Assembly: GCA_963839475.1 (NCBI GenBank)
Contig: CAWIVH010000015.1
Location: 682,001-746,000 of the forward strand
DNA: 64,000 nt
Reading direction: 5' to 3'
Source of the DNA: CAWIVH01 sp963839475
GTDB taxonomy: Bacteria; Acidobacteriota; UBA6911
How positions within the stretch are numbered: the first letter of the stretch is position 1; the number at the start of each line of letters is the position of its first letter. Below are positions 1-8,207 of the stretch, piece by piece. The notes under the pieces are model-generated. The model had not been told where the DNA came from. It saw nothing but the letters and a program-made list of their open reading frames with translations, and did not search any database. Position numbers and translations under genes: made by a program.

Positions 1-812
1 CGGCTATTCTGGTCGTTGCTCTCAAGGATCTGGAGAGACTGGAGATCGGAGTTGATCCTTGTAAGACCAGAGACCGTGATTCGATGGAGGGAGAGGAAGT
101 TTCGCGAGTTCTTGCGGAGGAAGTCCCAGAACAGGCCAGGCAGACCCGCAATTCCGGATGAACACATCGACTTCATCCGGCGGATATCCTCCGATCATCC
201 TGAGTACGGGGAGGATCGCATCGCCCTGGAGTTGGAGGTGAAGTTTGGCATTCGCCACGCCTGCTCGACCGTCGGGAAATACATGGTCAAAAGGCGCTCC
301 GGGACCCACAGATTCTCAAGCCTGGAGAAGCTTTCTGAAGAACCAAGCCAAGGCCATGTGGTCCTGCGACTTCTTTGTGCAGCACACGATTGGGTTTCGT
401 GTCCTTTACGTATTCGTCGTCATGGAGATTGCCAGTCGAAAGATCATCCACCTGCACGTAACCGATCATCCAACCCTCGAGTGGACGAAGCAACAAATCA
501 AAAACGCCTGCTTCGATGAGCAGCCGAAGTTCCTGCTCCACGACAATGACGGAAAGTTCGGCCAGTTCGGACGTCCGTTTCGAGTTGGAGAATGCAGGGA
601 AGAAGGTGTCGTGTCGATCGGCATACGATGAGTGGCTCTGGCAGGAGATGGGCATCCGGGGGAATACGATTCCGTTTGGCGCCCCCAACGCGGCGGCACA
701 CATTGAGCGGCTGATAGGGACGCTTCGCCGGGAGTGTCTCGACCGATATGTTGATCTGGAATGAGCGGCATCTTCGGTGTGTACTCACCGAATTCGTTGC
801 CTGGTACAACCA
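1..812 (+). pseudogene. DDE-type IS transposase, 5'-truncated by the window edge, frameshifted and interrupted
   Basis: The reading frame is already open at base 1 (RLFWSLLSRIWRDWRSEL), so the gene starts left of the window. Frame 1 gives an N-terminal helical DNA-binding part (PETVIRWRE, GRPAIPDEHIDFIRRIS). Frame 2 gives the first catalytic Asp region (MWSCDFFVQ) and the second (LLHDNDGKFG). Frame 3 gives the Glu region (AAHIERLIGTLRRECLDRYV). Frame 1 returns for LTEFVAWYNH. At least three frameshifts therefore separate the D, D and E motifs, and the gene cannot make an active enzyme. It breaks off at the 9-bp repeat at 804-812; the missing C-terminus lies at 3454-3589. Family: RNase H-fold integrase-type transposase; the exact IS family cannot be fixed without a database. 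Confidence 0.88.
804..812. repeat. Left copy of 9-bp core (attL-like) of the serine-recombinase element
   Basis: The sequence gtacaacca occurs here and again at 3445-3453, exactly at the two points where the transposase homology breaks off and resumes. Both copies encode the Y-N of the transposase WYN motif. Serine integrases recombine at short identical cores, so these are the likely attL and attR. Confidence 0.8.
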
Positions 813-834
813 CGTTTCATACTGCCTCACCTCA

Positions 835-2925
835 CTATGTCTTTGATAGTTTGAGAGTTAACTGTTGAGAATTCTGTTCCGCGAGTGCTGTCCCACGACC
901 GTTTGCCGGCTTGATGCGGATTCGCGCCCTGGAATCATCCAGGTCAATGCGGCGAAACACCCAAGGCCCGTCTGCGACCGGATGGAGGGATGGCACATCA
1001 TATCGTTCGGCCGCCAGTCGGAGGGTTCTGGGTGCCACTTTGAGATATGCTGCAGCCTCTCCCAGATTCATCCAGCCTTCCAATCGCCGTCGGTCATCCG
1101 AGTAAACGGGAATCTCATGATAATTCCTCAGTGAAACAACCCGCTCTCGTGTCCACCGATTGCCAGTGCCGGTACGCAAACCATTGCGGTTGAGAAACGC
1201 AGCGATCCCGTCATCCCGGCAGATGGTTGCCAGATCCCGCACCACGTTGATGGTTTCAGGAGGGGTGTTTGTACTGCTTTGTCCCCGACGACGGCGGCGA
1301 AGGTGGAGTTCCGTGTGCACACCACCTCTCCAATGGACGACAAGCACGACCTCCGCCCCTTCGGAATCTACATCAACGACAACTTCCTCAATGAGGGTTC
1401 GCAGGATGCGCTTCTTCACTCGATTGTCCGTAGCCTGGTCCTTCCAAACCGTATCGAGATCCGCACCCAGATTTTGAAGACGTTCCAGTTCGATGGGTGT
1501 CATTTGATTCCGACGATAGTTCTCCTGCTCTATTCGAGTCTCCATCTCTCGCAGTCTGACAAGAGCACAGTTCCAACGCCGCTCCAGTTCCTCCGAAACC
1601 AGACGATTCTCCGGGTCGACCAGATCGTATTGTCGGCGAGCTCGTTCCGCTTCATAACGAGCGGCCTGTAGTTCCACTCCCAACGCGCGCAGCAATTCGT
1701 CCTGTTTGTCCCTTTTCTGCCGTTCGGCCATGTGTGCCGCTTCCATCGCAGCGGGACGAACAACGCGCAGGAGTTCACACGCAACTGCCTCGTCCACTGA
1801 TGTGCCCCCGAAGGAGATACATTTGGGTTCACCTTGGTCGACAGCTCCCCGCCGACACTCGTACCTCACCTTGTCGCCTTTAAGTCCTGAGTAACTCACG
1901 ATGAGCTTCCGGCCGCACCTCCGGCAGCGCAGTAGACCACCAAGTAACGCCGGACCCTTCTTCGGGGCGCCTGGATTGCTAAGGTTCCAAACCTGAGCAT
2001 TCTTGGTTAGCATCTGATCTACCTGTTCGAACTGGTTCCAAGTAATGTAACCTTCATATCGATCGGGAATCAACACCGACCAGTCCTTCATCGGTTTTTG
2101 GAGCACCACTTTTCTTGGCCTACCATCGCGGACCGCCGTAGTTACAGTGGTCTTTCCATACCTGTAGGCGCCAGCGTAAACCGGATCTCTCAGAATTCTT
2201 ACGACGGAGGCGTACTGAGGACGTCTCCATACGGTTACGGGTCCGGCTTCAGTCTGATCGACGCCCGGCAGGTCGAGTCCCTTATCGATAAACCACATCA
2301 TCGTTTGCCGCGCGGTCCCCAGTTCGAAGAACTTGCTGAAGAGCAGGCGGATCGCCTCCTGGACACGGAGGTCCGGAACTTTCTCCAGGCGCTGATCCGG
2401 AGTCTTGATGTACCCGACTGGCGCGCCGATCACGAGTTCCCCGCGCGCCGCTTTCTGGCGCCGTGCCTCCAGCGACCTCTGTCTCAATAAGTCCAGTTCG
2501 TATTCGTTCAAGCTCCCCTTCAGACCGAGCAACAAACGGTCGTTGCCATTTCGAGAGTCATAAACCACCTCCTGGTCCATTAGCAGCGTATCCACCATCC
2601 GGCACACCTCTACCAGTTGCTGCCAATCCCTGCTGTTGCGCGCAAACCTTGAGACCTCCCGCGCCGCTACCACACCTATTCGTCCCAGGCAGACTTCGGC
2701 CACCATCTTCTGAAACCCGTTTCGTTCAACTCCCTCGGAGGCTGACCGCCCCAGATCCTCATCAATTACAATCACCTCCTGCCACCCCAACTCCCGAATC
2801 CGTTCCGCCATCGCGTACTGCAGACGCCGGCTTTCTTCGTTGTGAGCCACTTGAAACGTCGATGACTGCCGTATATACAACATCGCACTCCGCTCAACGT
2901 GGTGCGGTTTGATCTTGTCATTCAT
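835..2925 (-). CDS. Large serine recombinase (resolvase/invertase superfamily)
   Basis: Catalyses site-specific DNA strand exchange through a serine nucleophile. The 696-residue protein has an N-terminal resolvase domain with the Y-x-R-x-S motif (YIRQS, Ser21 the likely nucleophile) and VSRFARNSRDW, a recombinase domain (GAPVGYIKTP), a zinc ribbon (LLRCRRCGRKL with later Cys), a coiled-coil stretch, and a C-terminal helix-turn-helix resembling excisionases (MNLGEAAAYLKVAPRTL). The start at 2925 is chosen because AAGGAGGA lies a few bases upstream; a longer frame reaches 2976 but overlaps the preceding gene without a ribosome site. Its start overlaps the stop of the 61-residue ORF by 8 bases, so the two are probably translationally coupled. 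It looks intact. Confidence 0.93.
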   Translation of the reverse strand: MNDKIKPHHVERSAMLYIRQSSTFQVAHNEESRRLQYAMAERIRELGWQEVIVIDEDLGRSASEGVERNGFQKMVAEVCLGRIGVVAAREVSRFARNSRDWQQLVEVCRMVDTLLMDQEVVYDSRNGNDRLLLGLKGSLNEYELDLLRQRSLEARRQKAARGELVIGAPVGYIKTPDQRLEKVPDLRVQEAIRLLFSKFFELGTARQTMMWFIDKGLDLPGVDQTEAGPVTVWRRPQYASVVRILRDPVYAGAYRYGKTTVTTAVRDGRPRKVVLQKPMKDWSVLIPDRYEGYITWNQFEQVDQMLTKNAQVWNLSNPGAPKKGPALLGGLLRCRRCGRKLIVSYSGLKGDKVRYECRRGAVDQGEPKCISFGGTSVDEAVACELLRVVRPAAMEAAHMAERQKRDKQDELLRALGVELQAARYEAERARRQYDLVDPENRLVSEELERRWNCALVRLREMETRIEQENYRRNQMTPIELERLQNLGADLDTVWKDQATDNRVKKRILRTLIEEVVVDVDSEGAEVVLVVHWRGGVHTELHLRRRRRGQSSTNTPPETINVVRDLATICRDDGIAAFLNRNGLRTGTGNRWTRERVVSLRNYHEIPVYSDDRRRLEGWMNLGEAAAYLKVAPRTLRLAAERYDVPSLHPVADGPWVFRRIDLDDSRARIRIKPANGRGTALAEQNSQQLTLKLSKT

Positions 2926-3103
2926 TAGCTGATCCTCCTTTTTCTTCTGCCGGACTGATTCGATCCATACGTTCACGGAACATCCGTGCGAGTTCCCGCA
3001 CCGCTCGTTCGCGGACGTTCTCGGGAAGGGTCTTCCAGTCAGGGATCCGTAATTGAGGACCGTACAATTCCATTTGCTTGAGATTGCGTGGCGGCCTGGG
3101 CAT
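2918..3103 (-). CDS. Small protein coupled to the serine recombinase
   Basis: A 61-residue protein, MPRPPRNLKQMELYGP at the N-terminus, with a charged helical C-terminal half (NVRERAVRELARMFRERMDR). The ATG at 3103 has AAGGAGG six bases upstream; a GTG two codons earlier lies inside that ribosome site and is rejected. It overlaps the recombinase start, which suggests a conserved helper gene of this element type. Function is unknown; it could be an accessory DNA-binding or directionality factor, but no motif shows this. Confidence 0.7.
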   Translation of the reverse strand: MPRPPRNLKQMELYGPQLRIPDWKTLPENVRERAVRELARMFRERMDRISPAEEKGGSANE

Positions 3104-3413
3104 CGGCACCTCCTTGAGGAGAATTAAGTCGATGCCCAGTTTCTATCACGTCGGGTCGATGGCTACGGAGAATCCGATCAAGAATATCGCGCAGTTCAAT
3201 CAGCGCTTCGACATCGATAAAAGGATGCGAATGCAAGGTCATCGTCGAACACAGGACACGATCAAGCATCCATGCTGGAATCTCGAAGCCGCCGCGCGCT
3301 ATGTCAGTAGGATCCTCACAGCGAGCAATGACACCACCTCTCACGCGCTGCGAAATGCGGAAAGCGAAGGTTTGCCCAAAGAGGGGGTGCCATGGATAGC
3401 AGACTTCACGAAT
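3039..3413 (-). CDS. DUF5372-like protein of the recombinase element, start unclear
   Basis: The frame contains YPWHPLFGQTFAF, RGGVIARCED and FEIPAWMLDRVL, which resemble the short DUF5372-type proteins often found beside such recombinases. Coding similarity begins about 30 bases inside the right att core. No ATG, GTG or TTG is in frame between the core and the conserved motif; the nearest unusual option is ATT at 3413. The open frame continues across the att core into flanking DNA, but that extension is accidental. The end overlaps the 61-residue gene. Either a non-standard start is used or the 5' end was lost. Family assignment is from memory of the motif and is moderate. Confidence 0.5.
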   Translation of the reverse strand: MREVCYPWHPLFGQTFAFRISQRVRGGVIARCEDPTDIARGGFEIPAWMLDRVLCSTMTLHSHPFIDVEALIELRDILDRILRSHRPDVIETGHRLNSPQGGADAQAATQSQANGIVRSSITDP

Positions 3414-3444
3414 CTCGGTTTTATGTGTTTTGTGTTGCAGGGTT

Positions 3445-3453
3445 GTACAACCA
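3445..3453. repeat. Right copy of 9-bp core (attR-like)
   Basis: Second copy of gtacaacca. To its right the transposase reading frame resumes with GRVHQGL; to its left is the recombinase element. Confidence 0.8.
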
Positions 3454-3589
3454 GGGCCGCGTCCATCAAGGGTTGATCGGGATTCCGGATCCCGATCCGG
3501 CGTTGGCTGGGCCGAAGCCAGCGGGCGGCAGACTCGTAGCGATCCCAGTGTTGAACGGCTTACATCACGATTACCGGCTGGCCGCGTAG
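3454..3589 (+). pseudogene. C-terminal remnant of the interrupted IS transposase
   Basis: Continues directly from base 812 once the recombinase element is removed, giving GRVHQGLIGIPDPDPAL and ending HHDYRLAA at a TAG (3587-3589). The R-x-H-Q-G-L motif is typical of the end of integrase-type transposase domains. About 30 bases downstream is the inverted repeat gcatt-ct-aatgc, which may be part of the IS terminus. Confidence 0.85.
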
Positions 3590-3705
3590 TTGTTGTCGGC
3601 TGCATTCTAATGCTGAAATCTCCCGCCATATGTGTCTCAACTCCTTGGATCAAGAGCTCGCACTGAGAAATGGGAGAATATCGAAGCCCGTGCAGGGCGG
3701 GACGA

Positions 3706-4494
3706 GAGAAAGGACTTTGCTCGAACTGGGCGCTCGACTGGATTCCGAGCCCATTTCGGATTTTCGCGGACCACAGGCCTACATGTCGGCGGAGCAGGCG
3801 TAAGGAAAGACGGTGGACGCCCGCTCGGACATCTTTTCTTTCGGGTCGATGCTTTACGAAATGGTAACGGGGCGCAAGGCATTTCACGGGGACAGCAGCG
3901 CGTCAACAATCTCGGAGATTCTTAAGAGCGAGCCCGTTCCGCTGAATGCGGGAACCCCCCACGACCTCGAGATGATCATCACTCACTGCCTGCGCAAAGA
4001 TCCCACCCGCAGATATCAGCACATGGGGGGGATGTTAGGATCGCGCTCGAGGACCTGAAGGAGCAGTCCGGTTCAGGCGAGCTGATCAAGACAGAGAGAC
4101 AGCCGCGGTCGGTGCTCCGCCGAATTGCCACATGGGCAACCGCAGCGATCTTCCTGATCCTGGGGGCAGGATCCGTGTTCATTTATATGCATCACAGGAT
4201 GAGAGAAGAACCACCGATCGACATCGTCACTTTGACCAACTATCCCGGCACTCAAGGAATGCCCAGTTTCTCGCCGGATGGCATCCGGGTGGCATTCCAC
4301 TGGAATGGTGCGAAGGAGGACAATTTTGACATTTATATCAAGCCTGTGGGTTCGGGCCCTCCCCGGCGGCTGACATCGGATCCCGCCCGAGAAGACTTCC
4401 CAAGGTGGTCGCCGGATGGCAATTGGATCGCTTTCACTCGCGACGGTTTCGCCTACCTGATTCCCCCCGAGGGAGGGTCAGAACGCAAAGTATG
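3706..4494 (+). pseudogene. Ser/Thr protein kinase with PD40 beta-propeller, truncated and broken
   Basis: Homology begins without a start at about 3706. The frame reads QAYMSAEQA, a TAA stop, GKTVDARSDIFSFG, then MLYEMVTGRKAFHG and HCLRKDPTRRYQ, which are subdomains VIII-XI of a Hanks-type kinase. A frameshift in a run of G near 4030 leads to a membrane segment (RRIATWATAAIFLILGAG) and PD40/TolB-like repeats (GMPSFSPDGIRVAFHW, FPRWSPDGNWIAF). The propeller breaks off near 4494. The N-terminal lobe, with the ATP-binding Lys, is missing. This kinase-TM-propeller architecture is common in Acidobacteriota. It is clearly non-functional. Confidence 0.85.
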
Positions 4495-4656
4495 CAGGGG
4501 TATTACTTTTTTTATGTTACAATCACGTCCATTCATTGGGTTGTCTTGACCATTTCTGACGAAACGCGGCATACCGATTACCAGCTCACGCTCCGTAGAA
4601 TCATGGCCATAGTCGAAAATGGTAGTTATGACTCGATCATCGATCCGACTAGGCCC
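4495..4656. other. Unassigned spacer between the kinase remnant and the IS3 element
   Basis: Kinase homology stops about 160 bases before the IS left end. The intervening sequence has no convincing coding region. The IS insertion itself therefore did not cut the kinase; an earlier rearrangement did. Confidence 0.5.
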
Positions 4657-4724
4657 TGTTTTGAACCAGTCGGAAATGGAGTTTTCCCCGTTTTGAGTTA
4701 GCATTAACCCGAACGGAGGAAAGC

Positions 4725-5033
4725 TTGAATACGAAAGTCCGAAAGCATTACAGCCCCGAAGAAAAAGTAGCCATCCTGAAAAAACACCTGATCGACAAGA
4801 TCCCGGTCTCAACGGTCTGCGACGAGTACCAGTTACAGCCGACCGTTTTATACCGCTGGCAAAAGGAGTTTTTCGAAAACGGCGCCGCAGCATTCAAGCA
4901 TGAAAGGCGGCGGGAGGATGTCCAGAAAAGCCGGATGGAAGCGCTCGAAGCCAAGCTGCAGCAGAAGAACGAAGTCCTGGCCGAGCTTATGGCGGAGTAT
5001 ATCCAGCTAAAAAAAGAACTTGGGGAACTCTGA
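4725..5033 (+). CDS. IS3-family transposase OrfA (helix-turn-helix subunit)
   Basis: 102 residues. An N-terminal HTH of the transposase_8 type (YSPEEKVAILKKHLI, PVSTVCDEYQLQPTVLYRW) is followed by a leucine-zipper-like coiled coil (ALEAKLQQKNEVLAELMAEY). Binds IS ends and allows multimerisation. The start is TTG at 4725 with GGAGGA just upstream. Near the 3' end is a run of seven A followed by G, the usual slippery site for -1 frameshifting in IS3 elements; orfB lies in the -1 frame with no stop in between, so an OrfAB fusion transposase can be made. Confidence 0.9.
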   Translation: MNTKVRKHYSPEEKVAILKKHLIDKIPVSTVCDEYQLQPTVLYRWQKEFFENGAAAFKHERRREDVQKSRMEALEAKLQQKNEVLAELMAEYIQLKKELGEL

Positions 5034-5071
5034 AGGCCGCGTGGGTTCCCCCGGACACCCGGGATGCGGTC

Positions 5072-6091
5072 ATGGATTTTGTACGTCGCTGGTCGGACCG
5101 GACGGAGATACCGGCGAAACAATTCATTGCCTGGCTCGAGATTGCCACGAGCAAGTTCTATGAGTGGCAAAAACGGTACGGAAAGATCAACGAGCATAAC
5201 TCCTGGATTCCGAGGGACCATTGGCTCGAAAACTGGGAAAAGGAAGCCATCGTAGCTTTCTACGCCCAGAATGCGCTGGAAGGGTATCGGCGACTGGCGT
5301 TCATGATGCTCGACGCCGATATCGTCCATGTCAGCCCGAGCAGCGTTTACCGCGTGCTTGCATTCAAAGGGCTCCTGAAGCGCTGGAACCGGACTGCCTC
5401 AAGCAAAGGCACAGGGTTTGAACAGCCGCTGAAGCCTCATGAACACTGGCACGTGGATATCTCATACCTGAATATCCGCGGCACGTTCTATTACCTGTGC
5501 AGCGTACTGGATGGCGCTAGCCGTTACATTGTTCATTGGGAGATCCGGACTGAAATGAAGGAAGCCGATGTTGAAATCATTCTGCAGCGGGCCAGGGAAC
5601 TTTTTCCCGATGCCCGCCCGAGGATCATCTCCGACAACGGCCCTCAGTTCATTGCCCGGGACTTCAAGGAGTTCATCCGCATCAGCGGCATGACCCATGT
5701 AAAAACATCGCCGTATTACCCTCAGAGCAACGGGAAGATCGAGCGCTGGCACAAATCGCTGAAAACCGAATGCATCCGTCCATCGACTCCCCTTTCACTG
5801 GAAGATGCCCAGAAAGCGGTAGGCGAATATGTCGACCGTTACAACAACGTAAGGCTTCACAGCTCAATCGGATATATTGCCCCAGCTGACAAACTGGCTG
5901 GAAAAGAACGCGAGATCTTTGAATCAAGGGATCGGAAACTCGAGGCGGCTCGGGAGATGAGAAAGGCCCGTCGCCAGAGTACGGCTATCGCGCAGAAGAC
6001 AGGAGACTACGGCGTGCCGACGGAGTCAAGGGCGCCATTGGCGCCGCGCTTTTTGCGGGAACCCTTGACGCCGGCAAACGCCGTGGTTTAA
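5072..6091 (+). CDS. IS3-family transposase OrfB (DDE integrase)
   Basis: About 340 residues. Contains the HTH_21-like region, then the rve integrase core with the DDE triad: Asp in HVDISYLN, Asp in IISDNGPQF, Glu in QSNGKIERWH, 35 residues after the second Asp region as expected. It is probably made as part of OrfAB by -1 frameshifting at about 5012-5019, because the frame is open back to that point (TLKAAWVPPDTRDAV) without a good ribosome site at the ATG. No disruption is visible, so the element may still be active. Confidence 0.92.
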   Translation: MDFVRRWSDRTEIPAKQFIAWLEIATSKFYEWQKRYGKINEHNSWIPRDHWLENWEKEAIVAFYAQNALEGYRRLAFMMLDADIVHVSPSSVYRVLAFKGLLKRWNRTASSKGTGFEQPLKPHEHWHVDISYLNIRGTFYYLCSVLDGASRYIVHWEIRTEMKEADVEIILQRARELFPDARPRIISDNGPQFIARDFKEFIRISGMTHVKTSPYYPQSNGKIERWHKSLKTECIRPSTPLSLEDAQKAVGEYVDRYNNVRLHSSIGYIAPADKLAGKEREIFESRDRKLEAAREMRKARRQSTAIAQKTGDYGVPTESRAPLAPRFLREPLTPANAVV

Positions 6092-6232
6092 TGATAGCGC
6101 GATGGCCGGTATCGTTTGCAGCAAACAGCGTATTTACTCGCTAACTCAAAACGGAATTAACTCCAGTTCACGCTGAACCAAAACAAAATCAGAGGTACAT
6201 CCAGCGATAAGCACGAGCATGTACAAAGGGAG

Positions 6233-6682
6233 GTGTTGGGTAGACTTGAGAACTCTGTCGATGCAACCATAGTGGTTTATGATGTAATGGGTAAAGTTAC
6301 TCGGTCTCGGGAAAATCCCAACCTGCTAGTTGGGAGAGACCACCACAGCGGCTATGATCTCCGCCTCGAAGGACCGATCGGTCCGGACATAAAGAGAACA
6401 TGGTTTAAGTACACTTGGACAGGAAAGATGCCGCAGGATCACGTTCGCGATGGATATTTTAAACTAGGAAGTCTATCCGTTGATAGCTGCAAACAACTCC
6501 TGCTTACATCAGAAATTGCGGCATCTACAACCTGCGAGAGTCACATCAAGCTAAATGACCTGGCCAAGACCCTCTTCGGAGATGTCGGGACGCAAGTCTC
6601 GCTAAAGGCGGAATTTCGAATGCAACCTGACGGGAACTGGGTGCCGATCAAGGTTTTATATAAAAACCCAACCATTGAATGA
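6233..6682 (+). CDS. Hypothetical protein
   Basis: 149 residues, start GTG at 6233 behind aaaggg, beginning only 48 bp from the IS3 right end, so the true 5' end may have been removed. Visible stretches are VYDVMGKVTRSRENP, GYDLRLEGPIGPDIKRTW and LKAEFRMQPDGNWVPIKVLY. Two Cys (DSCKQ, TTCES) could form a disulfide. No signal peptide or membrane segment in this part. I do not recognise the family. Confidence 0.5.
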   Translation: MLGRLENSVDATIVVYDVMGKVTRSRENPNLLVGRDHHSGYDLRLEGPIGPDIKRTWFKYTWTGKMPQDHVRDGYFKLGSLSVDSCKQLLLTSEIAASTTCESHIKLNDLAKTLFGDVGTQVSLKAEFRMQPDGNWVPIKVLYKNPTIE

Positions 6683-7164
6683 GGGTTAGTACCATCAGGA
6701 CTCGTTAGCGTTCACCAAAAGGGCAAACGAGATATATTTCATTGAACGATTTGAAGTCTGGGGTGCGTGACTGTTAATCCTCCCGTATGGTATGACAAAC
6801 GGCGGTACAGCAATAAGATATTGGTTTGCCTAAAAGCCTCGTCTTGCTGGATGGTTCCCGAGATGAGGCAGCCTATTCCGCTCATCCATGTAAGACTGCA
6901 AGCAACATTAGGCGACTCAAGGCGACATTCGGGTATGCTCAATGGACAAAACCGGACAGAATGTGTCCTTGGACATCACAGATAGCTGATAGGCCAAACA
7001 AGCGGAGGGCTTTCCATGGATGGTGAATGCTGGGAACGATTTCACCACCGCGATTCAATTAATTGCGTAACACTCGATTTCAAAGAGCACTTTTAGATCC
7101 AGGATGCGATGGAATGCAGGCCCTTGGGAGACACCCGTAATGAAAAGCGGTGTAATATGAGCAA
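6683..7164. other. Gap without a recognisable gene
   Basis: Only short overlapping frames with no codon-usage or motif support. The last bases (atgagcaa, 7157-7164) are the left target-site duplication of the next insertion sequence. Confidence 0.5.
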
Positions 7165-8197
7165 AAGGGCTATCCCCTTGACTCAGGTAGCCCCTACATG
7201 TTGTTGTTTTTGGTTAAAGCATCACCGGCCGGCTCAATTATTGATCGGTAAGGAACCGGCTCTTGCGAAACAGCCTGCTGGGCCAGTCGATAGAAAAGCT
7301 TGCCACGGCTCGCTGGAGTCCTGCGATTGAATCGGAATGCAAACTCGTCCAGGTAATACTCAAGATGACCATGATTCACGGCACCTTGATGGGTTCCCAT
7401 CAACCACCTCTTGAGCAACGAAATAACTCGATGAACTCTAGGCATCAGTTCACTGGGCGATTTCTTGTTTCCGCGGAGGAAGCTGATTCGATGGACGTTA
7501 CCTTTAGCTCCCAGAGGATCATACCCAGGCCAGGCATCTGTGTGCACCACACTGCCAGGATCTATGGATTCCTGAATAAATGGTATGAGGTTCTCCGCGG
7601 AGGCATCCGCTATCATACGCATCCGGATCCGGCCAATGCCAGCCTCATGCTCTTGAGCAGCAACGACAATCAGCGCCTGGCCTTATATTTGGCGTCCTCG
7701 ACGACCCTTTTGGGGCGAGCCCCAGTAGGTTTCATCAACTTCTACTCTGCCGAAAAGCCGATCCCGGTCAGGCCTGACCATTGCACGTCGAATTTTGTGA
7801 AGCCATGTCCATGTCCATGCTGTCTCGTAACTACCCAAACCAAGGATGCGCTGCAGTCCAGGCGCGCTGGCGCCGGTTTTCTGGTTGGTAACCCACCACA
7901 TTGCCCGAAACCATTGAGTCAGCGGTGTCCGCGTGTCCTGGAAGATGGTCCCGGATGGTATCGACGTCTGGAAACCGCATCTGGCACACTGCAAAAGGAT
8001 CTTCCGAACCGGCCAAGCCTTCTCGCTTCCGCAATGCGGGCATCGAAAGCCTTCCGGCCAATGCAAACGCTTATGGTAATCCCGGCAGGATTCATCCGAA
8101 ATGAATCGTGCTTCAAATTCCGCCAGGGTTCGCGGGTAATCCTCCATGCCCTGGCATATTATATATTGCGGCTACCTGAGTTAAGGGGATAGCCCTT
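7165..8197 (-). mobile_element. IS1595/ISXO2-type insertion sequence with inverted repeats and 8-bp duplication
   Basis: 28-bp terminal inverted repeats match at 27 positions: left 7165-7192 begins aagggctatcccctt and ends actcaggtagcc; right 8170-8197 is its complement with one mismatch. The 8-bp atgagcaa is directly repeated at 7157-7164 and 8198-8205, the usual duplication length for IS1595. The element is 1033 bp and carries one transposase gene, inactivated by a stop. Its right end sits directly before the start codon of the next gene, so it replaced that gene's native upstream region. Confidence 0.92.
7194..8147 (-). pseudogene. IS1595-family (ISXO2-like) transposase with one in-frame stop
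   Basis: The N-terminal half has a zinc ribbon (FRCPHCGSEKAW, LLQCARCGFQTS) and GTIFQDTRTPLTQWFRAMWW, then VEVDETYWGSP with the first catalytic Asp. A TAA follows GRRGRQI. The same frame continues with GQALIVVAAQEHEAG and holds the rest of the ISXO2 domain (HTDAWPGYDPL with the second Asp; VNHGHLEYYLDEFAFRFNRR). One nonsense change, for example GAA to TAA, explains the break; there is no frameshift. The downstream ATG could produce only the C-terminal half, which lacks the first catalytic residue. Confidence 0.9.
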
Positions 8198-8207
8198 ATG
8201 AGCAATT

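Larger units (their letters stand above)
813..3453 (-). mobile_element. Three-gene serine-recombinase element inserted in an IS transposase gene
   Basis: The 2641-bp segment lies between two copies of gtacaacca. It carries, in minus-strand order, a DUF5372-like ORF, a 61-residue protein and a large serine recombinase. If one core and the intervening DNA are removed, the flanks join as WYNQGRVHQGL, the usual transposase C-terminal motif, in frame to a natural stop. That is direct evidence for a precise insertion. The recombinase gene ends 22 bp from the left core. No further cargo is present, so this is a minimal self-moving element rather than a carrier. Confidence 0.85.
4657..6185 (+). mobile_element. 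IS3-family insertion sequence with matched terminal inverted repeats
   Basis: The left end (4657-4702) begins tgttttgaacc and ends cgttttgagttagc. The right end (6140-6185) begins gctaactcaaaacg and ends ggttca-type sequence finishing ccaaaaca. The two are imperfect inverted repeats of about 46 bp, and the element has the 5'-TG...CA-3' ends of the IS3 family. Inside are orfA and orfB. The flanks show no target-site duplication (ggccc on the left, aaatc on the right), suggesting a rearrangement after insertion. Length 1529 bp is normal for the family. Confidence 0.88.

Noticed and set aside
7263..8192. 309-codon plus-strand frame across the IS1595 element
   Set aside because: Antisense to the transposase, including its inverted repeat; no coding features.
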